A model generated the notes under the pieces. It ran no database searches. It was given only the letters and a program-made list of their open reading frames with translations, and was not told where the DNA came from. Below, piece after piece: positions 11,729-21,000 of a stretch of DNA of 64,000 bases. The translations under genes were made by a program, and so were the position numbers. Positions within the stretch are counted from its first letter, which is position 1. Each line of letters opens with the position of its first letter. The DNA comes from Henricia sp. BOLD:AAB3569 (taxonomy: Eukaryota > Echinodermata > Asteroidea > Spinulosida > Echinasteridae): contig JBBELK010000317.1 of the NCBI GenBank assembly GCA_037783545.1, positions 1,116,001-1,180,000 on the forward strand. Direction: 5' to 3'.

Positions 11729-12540
11729 GTTCTGCGTTGGATTTTTTAACAGAACGTGTTAATGAAGGAGCTCAATACAGTACCGTCAACACGGCAAGGA
11801 GCGCACTTTCAGCAGTGCTGCGGCCCAACTCTAACATTACGTTTGGTAACGACCCATTGACTGTAAGGTTCATGCGAGGAGTATATAACCTCAGACCACA
11901 ATTGCCGCGTTATACCAGTACTTGGGACGTAAGCCTGGTGCTTAATTATATTAAACACCTTGAACCTTTGAATGAGATGAGTCTCAAACAAGTTACCTTT
12001 AAGTTGGTCACACTTAGTGCATTAACGACCGGGCAGCGAGCCCAAACATTATCAATGCTTAGTTTGGAAAACATGACTGTTTCTAAAGGAATTGTTACGT
12101 TTAGAATTACAGAGCTGCTCAAAACGTCCAAATTGGGCAAGTCGCAACCAAATGTTGTTTTTTCAACTTATCGTCCAGATAAGACGCTATGTATAGTACG
12201 AACCTTGCTAGAGTACATAAAACGCACGAAATCTGTGCGTACTACGTTTAAATTGTTTTTGAGTTATGCAACTCCCCACAAAGCAGTGGGGCCAGCAACT
12301 ATTAGTCGTTGGTTAAAGTTATGTTTGATAGAAAGTGGAATTGATGTATCCATCTTTAAACCTCATAGTTTCAGGTCGGCATCGACTTCAGCAGCAGCCC
12401 GTACGAGAGTTCCCATTGACGTCGTGCTGAAAACGGCAGGATGGACTAATGCCTCTACTTTCGCTAAATACTACAACAGAAGTATTGGAGGCGAGGCTCC
12501 CCAAACACAGTTTTCAAATTCAATTTTGGGAAGTGTTTAA
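11416..12540 (+). CDS. DIRS tyrosine recombinase
   Basis: 374 residues from the first ATG; the true start may lie further inside, because the first ~100 residues overlap the RT ORF. The tyrosine-recombinase catalytic set is visible: arginine in TTGQRAQT (12037-12039), HSFR (12364-12375), and a tyrosine in FAKYYNR (12469-12474), preceded by the typical LKTAGW. In this family the enzyme integrates a circular cDNA by site-specific recombination in place of a DDE integrase. The N-terminal part (QYNSALLKWVHFCSKQNI) looks like a SAM-like core-binding domain. The ORF is intact and ends just before the internal complementary region. Confidence 0.93.
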   Translation: MENSTVVSAAPPPLDYSAFGTTQCQSSAAVATRPRASTPSGEEPSSVCSNLVRRTLKDKGLSDGTIGIILHSWRASTCKQYNSALLKWVHFCSKQNINPIYASVSSALDFLTERVNEGAQYSTVNTARSALSAVLRPNSNITFGNDPLTVRFMRGVYNLRPQLPRYTSTWDVSLVLNYIKHLEPLNEMSLKQVTFKLVTLSALTTGQRAQTLSMLSLENMTVSKGIVTFRITELLKTSKLGKSQPNVVFSTYRPDKTLCIVRTLLEYIKRTKSVRTTFKLFLSYATPHKAVGPATISRWLKLCLIESGIDVSIFKPHSFRSASTSAAARTRVPIDVVLKTAGWTNASTFAKYYNRSIGGEAPQTQFSNSILGSV

Positions 12541-12612
12541 TTATGGTTTTGCATAATTTTGATTATCTTAACGTGGTTGTTTTTCATACTTTCCACTGTC
12601 AATTGCTCTAAA

Positions 12613-12728
12613 ATCTCACGTGTTCCTGAATGGAGGTAGTAGCGAGGTAGAATTTATAGATTAAACGAATGAAGTGAAGTTTGATTTGAATTCTATCGAG
12701 CTACTACCGAAATGAGGGATCACGTGAC
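12613..12728 (+). repeat. DIRS internal complementary region
   Basis: The left part complements the start of the left repeat (…GTAGCGAGGTAGAATT). The right part (TTATAGATTAAACGAATGAA …) complements the outer end of the right repeat. The joint AGGTAGAATTTATAG at about 12645-12659 is the predicted circle junction. Confidence 0.88.
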
Positions 12729-12818
12729 ACCCACCACAAGTTTCACAAGTAGTGATGAATTAAATGTACAGGTTTCCCACCCTGTTCTGTATTGCCAGTG
12801 TAAATTGTGTACTTTAAA

Positions 12819-12992
12819 CACTGATTGGTGACTGGGCACGTTGGCCCTTATATGCGCGCAGACTGCATTCTTTTCTTTGAATATGTGGCATTCCGAGATA
12901 CCAGACAATGCAATCTCACGTGATCCCTCATTTCGGTAGTAGCTCGATAGAATTCAAATCAAACTTCACTTCATTCGTTTAATCTATAAATT
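12819..12992 (-). repeat. DIRS right inverted terminal repeat
   Basis: Inverted copy of 8195-8331 from CACTGATTGGTG onward, with an outer extension ending TTTAATCTATAAATT. Confidence 0.85.
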
Positions 12993-14225
12993 TTATCTGC
13001 GCAGCTCATTGGCGTGAACGCACCGCGAGAAAGTCCAGGATGTTCGCGAGATTTCGTTGGCCTTATTTCGTTGCTCGCAACCGTTTTTAACGGGTAGTTG
13101 GTGGACAAGATGGCGGGGTAAGTTTGTAGAATAATTCTTCCTCTTTCGATTGATGTATATTTTGTCACAATTTGGGTCATTGTTTAGTTGGTAATTGTGT
13201 AAATCTGAAGTGATGGGTCGTATCGTGGATTTTGAGGGGGTCAATTGGTTTGTGATTCCTGACTGGACTAGACAAAACTTTGGAAAACAATAGCGTTTTT
13301 CCGATAGATGAAGACAAGTGCATCTGTCATGTTTCCTGTGTCATATAATCCTTTTCCCAACTGGACTGATTACTGTTTAAAATTTATTTGGGCAGATGGA
13401 GGCATAGAACAAGGAACCAGAAGATTAGGAAATTACTTCAATCTTGTGTAAACATAAACAAAAGCTTCAGATCCTAGCTAAGTGATTTTTAGGAAAAAAT
13501 GATCAAAACTAAGATTGAATACACACTTGGCTATGCTTTGAGAATTTTTACACCGGTTTGAATTTAACTCGATTTATGGGGGCTTAACTATACTGTTCGA
13601 AGAGGAGAAAAGGAAATCAAGGTAGCCCTATACATGCATTCAATAACTAGCTCCATGGTACAACCCACGAAAACATTGGTGGACTTGAAACCAGTCTAAT
13701 CTGGAACTAGCAATGACGTCATCGTTAGCCAATCGGACTACAGGAAACTATGCAGTGCCACGGCGGTAATTTTGGGTTTGTGTTTTTGGGGAATGCCGTT
13801 GGATTTCGCTGTTTCCTGACTGGACTAGACAAAAGTACGTACAATTTTAATTATTTATGGGTAGAATATTACATATTCTTTGTATAAAAGGTAAACATGG
13901 ACTGCTGCAAGTAGTGACAAAGGGAGATATTTGCCGATGTTTTGGGTGTCTTTTGTCGTCTTTTTTGACGTGTTTTTTCTTGAATATTTCTCAACTCAAA
14001 ATACAAAAAAAACATAAAATAGTGATACTCGACGACAGATATGTTTCTCATCTTTCCGAAAATCCTACTCTTATTGTTTAGATCCCTAGAAATGAATGAG
14101 AAATCCTTGGATTTCGACAGGCTGTTCAAGCTCATTAAATATGCAAGACTGCAACTGGCTGAAGTCACGCGTGCATACTGTGCACATAAAAGGAAGCACT
14201 TTTGTGTGCGCTGCGGACTGACTGT
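12993..14225. other. Non-repeat stretch right of DIRS, promoter-like motifs
   Basis: No gene is supported. GACAAG-ATG-GCG-GG|GTAAGT at 13104-13122 looks like a first coding exon (Met-Ala-Gly) with a donor, but no following exon is seen. CCTGACTGGACTAGACAAAA occurs at 13258 and again at 13815. Confidence 0.35.
13712..13737. promoter_or_regulatory. CRE plus CCAAT-box cluster
   Basis: The palindromic CRE TGACGTCA is followed within 10 bp by a CCAAT box (GCCAATCGG) and then an ETS-like AGGAAA. The spacing is promoter-like, but no transcript start can be assigned. Confidence 0.3.
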
Positions 14226-14339
14226 CTGGGGCGCGTTCAATAGCGCAATACGTATGCATACCGACAATGCCTTCAACGGTGAAGGTATAGAAAAATACAC
14301 AATACCAGCGTACGTATTGTGCTATTGAACACGCCCCAG
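14226..14339. repeat. Hairpin MITE, copy in duplicate A
   Basis: Arms CTGGGGCGCGTTCAATAGCG and GCTATTGAACACGCCCCAG around ~50 bp. It marks the downstream boundary of duplicate A; the same element is at 32325-32438. Confidence 0.75.
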
Positions 14340-14446
14340 GTATCCAATAACCGCAGGATGAGGTTCGAATCGCATTTAGCCAAAAGTCTTCAAAATACAT
14401 GTACATGATTTTCTTAAATTGCATATTACAAGATGAAGATCTAACA

Positions 14447-14540
14447 TCACTTCTTCGATGATGTGTCTGGAAGCAGTAGATCCTCCGGATCTTTCTTGTA
14501 TTTAGCCGATTTGGACACAGACTCCCAACATTGTAGGCCT
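14447..14540 (-). CDS. SLC46-like gene A, exon 5 (cytoplasmic tail)
   Basis: Acceptor TTTTGGAATGCAG; one base completes the codon from exon 4, then 30 codons and TGA. The tail contains SKSAKYKKDPEDLLLPDTSS with the dileucine signal. Support: correct phase, a good acceptor, and reading-frame-preserving differences from 32546-32636 and 44623-44707. Confidence 0.7.
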
Positions 14541-14989
14541 CTGCATTCCAAAAGGTAAAGAACAGAATAGAAGTCTGAATCAGTCAAACGTATGCATGGT
14601 GGAGAATTTTAGAAATTTCGAAAATACAGGAGGACACCTGCACAGAGTTTGCACAATGAGCCTTTTTCGTGTTTTCTTTATGAATATTAAAACTTTGTTT
14701 TACCTTTTTGGGCGACAGTTTTTGTGTAAAAAAGATATGTTAGGGCGACACGCTCTATTAGGGCGACAATTTGGTGTCGCCCTAATATTGTGGAGGTTAA
14801 AAACCATTTATTTTAGGTCAAAAACCATTTTTATTAGATCTAGAACCATTTTTCTTAGGTCTGGAACCATTTTTGGAAGCTTTCGGTAGAGAAATTTGGT
14901 GTCAATTTGAGTGATTCTTGCCGAAATTTCAGTGGTCTCTGGGGAAATGTTTCCCGCAATGTCGCCAATTTATAGCATTCAGGGTTCGA

Positions 14990-15037
<48 letters not shown>

Positions 15038-18000
15038 TCTTTCTAGTATTCATACCAAGGATTCCCCAATAGTGCTCATTGCACTGTCACTCGCAAGCAT
15101 GAGGAAACTCATGAAGAATTAGAATTAGAAATGGCCAAAGACACCGGGGAATCCCCTTGCTCTTCACGAAAGAATGCTCTGTGATCTTTAGAGTGCGTTA
15201 CCATTACCTAACACACTGGACCAACGGCTTTACATCCCTTCGGAAGGATGGAGCAAGTGTGGTTGAGTGCCTTGCCCAAGGGCACAGACATCGCAGCCGA
15301 ATTTGAACCCGCAACCCCAAGTTTTCACCCATGATTGCGAGTCAATGACCCAAACCACTGGTGTATACTGACTTCCTTATGCATGCATACTTAGTATACA
15401 CTTTACCAGAATATTTTTGTTGCCGTGTGGTGCACGCGGCAGGTGTGAAGTACAGAAGAAGTACCGTGTTCACTGTAGGCAATGGCGTGCACCACGTATA
15501 TTAACGGCATAGTATGTGACTTTCTAAACTGCACCTCCATTTATAAGTGAAGAATTCTGGGCACCAGCCATTATGCACAAGTTACACGCAAAAGACTAAT
15601 ACCGCCACATAATATATACACAGCACGATATGTGACAAAAGCGAATGACAAAAGCAACTCGCACTTCGCGCTGGTTTCTACGGCTGGAAATACAACTAAC
15701 TCACAAGACCACGTGACTTTTCGGAACCAGAATCTGGTTCCAAAAAGTCACGTGATTGACTTTTAAAAAAATGCTCAAAAAGGTCCAAATTTGACGGCGT
15801 CTTTTCAGGATGTATCTAATTTACTCTGGAAAGCGCTTCAGAATAATGTAGGCCTATGGCTCTATTTCGGGCCCAAAATAGCCAAACAAAGTCGGTGTGT
15901 CACTTTAAACCGTTCAACAATGGAAGAAATGGCGGCTATTCGATACAGTCTTTAAAAGGTTGTTTTTTTTGTAGGAACTCACAATATCAACGTGGAAGGA
16001 ATAACTAGCAGGCCTGCCATCAGTTTAAAGACAAATGTAGGGTTATTCTCTACCGTACATTTGTAAACGGCGCCGAAAAGCAGAGGAGCCACTAAAATGG
16101 CCGCGTACATCAATGCGCCTGTCATGCCGAATATGATTCCTGAGGTTAAAACATAATTGATAAAATAAGTTTATATGACATTTTTTGCAATTACCCAAAA
16201 TTTTACTTTACGAGTTGACAAGAAAAATCCGACTAAAAGTGTTGATAGCAATGGTAACAAGCACATATGGCTTTTCCCGTATAAAATTGTACCTTTGTGG
16301 GAGAAATTGCCAACTGAAAGTGCTTTTTAAAATTGCCTGCAGACAATTTTTTACCATTCATTCAATTAAACTTAAAAATATGAATGGATTGTTCAAGTTT
16401 TATGAAGTATTACTGCCAGCGGCGTCGCAAGACTTTCCAAATTGAGGTGGGGTGGGGTGGGAGGTGTGGGGTTGGAAGGGGGCAAGGTGGCAAGGTGGCA
16501 GAGCACATCGGAATGGGGGCACGCAAAGCAGCTTACACCTATAGTTGTGCAAACCTCAAATGTCATTTGGGAGGGCAAAAGGGGGCACGACACTTTTTCA
16601 GGGGAGAACGTGCACCCCCCCCCCCCCCCCCCCCCCCTCCCCCCCCCCCCCTCCCCCTCCCCTGCGTATGGCCGTCAGCCGCCATTTATACAAGGCAATT
16701 TATCAACATTATTCTTTAGTTAATTAATGTTCTTATTACTGTTTTTAAAAGTTTTCAAATCAATTTAATTTGTCACAGTAATACATGAGTTTCCGAAATG
16801 GTAAAGACAGCAATACTTCAACTAACCATATCTGGTCTTGTCGACAAGCTTGGACAGTTTGGACGAGAGAACGGCGCTAGGCACACTCCGAAAAGCACTG
16901 AACACAACAACTGGGGGGAAAAGGTAATAATACATGTAAGTGGAAATAAATCTTTGGTAAAAACAAAAAAAGTACATTCTGTCACTTTCGTGGTCTTAGA
17001 CACTCACACTGACGCCTTATAATAGTAGTTTTGACTATATGTTGAGCAAAATTTGCAAACGGAGCAACCCAGACTTCTAAAAGTAAAACAGAAAATGTTT
17101 AGGGTCTTCGGTTACTAAGATATTTACCAAGAAATAGTCCTGCGTCAGTCCGGGCGTAGGCCGGGATGAGAGTGCTAACAAACGCCGAGACGAAACCAAT
17201 CTGGGCTAATGCAAAGTCATCAAACCAGATCTTCAAAATGTGGGATGTTATCATCATGCCTGTGGAAGAGATTAACAAAAAATCAGCAGTGTGAAATAAA
17301 CTAGATAAAAGTACGTAAAAAGAACAGATGGCAGGACCGTGGTCGAACGATGTGCTGTTAAAAATGTCCGTATTTTTACGGACAACATTTTACGGAATTG
17401 TCAGGGTCATTTCCGTAATTTTACGGACTGCACACGTAGAATCCATATTTTTAAATGCACCAACATATTGGATAAGCGGATTATTTCCGTAAAATTACGT
17501 ATTTCCGTAAAATTTATTGCGTAAATTTACGGAGCAGGGGAAAAAACTTCTGGTACTTTTGCTGCCGGAATTTTTCCGAAAAACCCGTAATATCTGTTTA
17601 CGGATTTTAAAAACAAAATTTCCGTATTTTTACGGAGTTTCCGTATTTTTACGGAATTCACACTGTTTATTGAAGGACCGAGCTCCGTAATTTTAAAGAC
17701 ATTGTCGAATAATCGGTATTTTTACGGACAAAACAACGGAATAAACGGAATAATTCCGTAAATTTACGGAGAAAAACAAAATGTTCCGGTAATTTTGCTG
17801 CAGGACGTTCCGTAAAAAAACCGGAAAAATGTTTAACAGTGGGTCATGGATTCGCACACTTTGTATGACGATGTTTACATTCGTTCGCAAAGGATTTCCT
17901 CGGTGTTTCTGGCTTGGCTGCCTGTGTATCTCGATGTTAAAGGTACATACCGGACTACTGTTTACGTGATGTAGCATTTTTGACAATAATTTGTTGATGG

Positions 18001-21000
18001 TCCTTGTGAAAACCAGTTGAGGCTATGAATTTGTTTGGTACAAAAATACCAAATGTTTTTTTCTAAAAAGGCAATGTGATTGGTCATTTATAAGTCCAGG
18101 TCAATCACCACAAACACTGACTCTTTAGAGTAATTTTTACATTAAGTTATATGAATCTTGTCGCCAAAAGATCGTGAGTCATCCGCCCCTACGACTATTC
18201 ATTGCCAGAACGTCCTCCGGCGCCAAGTGGTTAAAATCTTATGGCTCGGTCACACATACGCGACGCACGGCCCGCTCATTGAAAATTAATTTAAAAATGG
18301 AAAATAGGATCAGTGCGTCGTTGTGCGCGCAACTTTTGTCAGGATTTGGGAGAAGCTAGCGAGTTGACAACGAATGCACAGCGTGTTGCTAGCGCGCTGC
18401 GCGATACAGCGCGCATACAGCGCGCATACAGAGCGCATAAAGAGGGTATACAGAGCGCACATGTTAACAAATCCAACGAATGCACAGCGTGTTGCTAGCG
18501 CGCGGAACGAATGGCCCGCGCATGCACCGCGCGCTCAACGCACAGCCAGCGTACACGCTAGGTACACGCTAGGAACACGCTAGAAGAACGCTGGGCGCGC
18601 TAGAGACACGTTCAGCACTTGTTTAGCACGCCCATATTCGCTTCATGTTCGCTGGGCATGCGTTAGAAGCACGCTAGTTGTGCGCTAGGTGTTCGCTAGA
18701 CCTCAGCCGACGAACATACAACGAATACCCAGCGTGTGCTCCGCGTGTGTCTGGCGTTGGTCCACCGCGCTCTGCGCGTGTCTGGCGTCCTTCTGGCGTG
18801 TACATTCCGAGCATATTTTTGTGCATGCACAAAAATCCCGACGCATACAGCGAATGACAACGAATGCATAGCGTTGGTCCAGCGCGCTCGACAAACGAGT
18901 AACGAATGCTGACGCACACCTAGCGAACGACAACGCACTGGCCAAAATTGCTATTTTTTTCAGTGCGTGGGCCATGCGTCGTGTATGTGTGACTGGCGCA
19001 TTACCAGCGCCCACACTAGCTAACATAGCTGCTGTGAAGTAGCCAATGAGAATAGAGGACCAACAGAAGGGCTCCCCCAACGCCACAAGTTGAAGAAGGC
19101 CCAGGAAGTAGGTGCTCAAGATACCGCAGGTAAACATTGCTGCCAGAATAACGAAGAGGTCGTAACGCCACGCTCCTGTTTCCGGATCTACATACACGTA
19201 ACGAACGTTGGTCCACATTGAACGTAGTCCGCTACGCAGCCATTGTGGTGTTTTGCTAGATGTATCAGCTGACTGGCCCAACTGTTTGGAAAAGAGAAGA
19301 CAGGCTGTCCCAGAAAAAAAGGAAACCGAGATTAAATTGCCAATTACTCGGTAATGACTAACAAATTTGGAAAACGGCAACTACAGTCCGTTTCATCACA
19401 ATGTCCTCTTACTTATGACACCTTCATGTATGACTGAAAACAAATGGTTCAAAGCGACACTGTCGGAAATAGCTTTCTATACCAGATTGTCAATATAGGT
19501 TCATCTGCTCTATGCGTAAGGGTTTTTTTAAAACTGATCATTGGTCTCTTGTTTCTGTTAGTGTTTTTGCATGGATGAACTTATTCATAATCTGATATCA
19601 AGCTATTTCTGACAGGCTCACTTAATTTAAACCGTCCGTGCTCAGTCATTCATGAAGGTATTCTGGATTTCTTGGTGTCATAAGAAAGTGGACATGTGGC
19701 TGAAACGGACAGTAGTTGCCGAAATTAAACAATTCTCAGTAACTACCAAGTAATAGCAAATTAATCTCGGTTTACTTTTTTTTCTGGGACACCATGGATA
19801 GGCAGAAAATAGAGATACAGCAATGGTATACAAATAAACAAAGATTGACTCGGCAATGTCTATCTTTATTTTATCAAGTTTTTAATTAGCCTTTGCCATT
19901 TCAAAATTAAATGAGCGAAGTCATTTTCTTTGACGTGTGGGATCCAATTTTCCAACTGATATTTCAAGTTGGATCAAACTCAGAAAGAGCTGTAAGGTGA
20001 ATGACGACAAGTTTGGTCGTTTTGGGGCCTTTCTCAGGTCTAGACACTATGAACAACTAACAATGGAAATTGGGCACACACCATTGTTAATAACAATGGT
20101 TTGTGCCCAATTTCCATTGTTAGTTGCTCATAGTGAGAGCCCCTTTTGGTGCACTGTAAAAAATATAAAAAAATAAAAAAAGTGCCCGTAAATCAATATT
20201 TACGGCCGAACTCGTAAAAATCCTTTCACAGTGCTTTGTGGGATTACGCTTAACTTAACATATTTCCCTCGTATCTAAAAAAATGTATATCCTTAGTCAA
20301 AAATAACTAGACAATAAGGGTCAGCTGGGTGTAACTGAAAATCAGTCAGTTTGACGAGCATATTGAGAATGGCATTACAATCAGTTTTTCGGGAATTACA
20401 TGCTTCCATCAATGATGCTTGAAGAACATGTGTTTAAAATCAAACAACTTGAATATGTAAGCATTACAGGCCCTCAAAGTCTCTGAAGTGTAAATTTGAA
20501 TTTCCGGAATTGACCCTATGCCAAAACAAATTTGAATTTCACCATTGAGTGAATGGACAGTAGGGCATATCAGTACATTATATACAGTTGAAGTCAGAAG
20601 TTTACATACATGTACACCATCATCACCCAAAATGGTAAACAGGACTACCCGAACCATTTCAATGTGTGCAAGCTATGTTTTAAGTACTGCAACCACGTGA
20701 GGAATTCCACAAAATCACGACTTTAGTAAAGACTGTTACAAAAATGGTGACAACGCAAGTTTAAGCACACCAGTTTTAACACAGTTGTATGTAAACTTCC
20801 GACTACAACTGTATTTTTAAAAGAAATGTTGGCACTCAGTTACTGAATTTCCTGAAATCACTGCTATCATCAGTCGGGTTTTTTTTTCAGTTTGAACAAA
20901 AAAAGATTGAATTTCCGGAATTGCCCTATAAACGATTTAAATACGGGATAACCGTTAAAATTACGGTAGATAGGTGGCAACTCGCTGCACAGATATCCAC

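Larger units (their letters stand above)
8195..12992 (+). mobile_element. Complete DIRS-type (tyrosine recombinase) retrotransposon
   Basis: About 4.8 kb. The ends are inverted repeats of each other (8195-8331 and 12819-12992); the right one has an extra ~34 nt outside the shared part. An internal complementary region (about 12613-12728) is complementary to the outer ends of both, joined head to tail. That is the diagnostic DIRS layout, thought to template a circular intermediate. Inside are a 3.3-kb ORF (gag-like, RT, RNase H, methyltransferase-like) and an overlapping tyrosine-recombinase ORF, both open. There is no LTR, and no target duplication is evident; AATT occurs at both ends and at the internal junction, as expected for recombinase-mediated insertion. 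Intact ORFs and matching repeats suggest a young insertion. Confidence 0.93.

Noticed and set aside
15979..15981. TGA as the only end of gene A
   Set aside because: It lies inside a GTGAGT donor and a phase-compatible tail exon exists in both copies; kept as an alternative form only.
16384..16727. Proline-rich protein frames over poly-C (also 34147-34360, 36008-36469 and glycine-rich 53846-54063)
   Set aside because: All three frames of a homopolymer tract are open; no start context, conservation or family.
18674..19380. 225-residue frame reading through exon 2 of gene A into the transposon
   Set aside because: It combines intron, exon 2 and TIR element; copy B shows the real exon borders.
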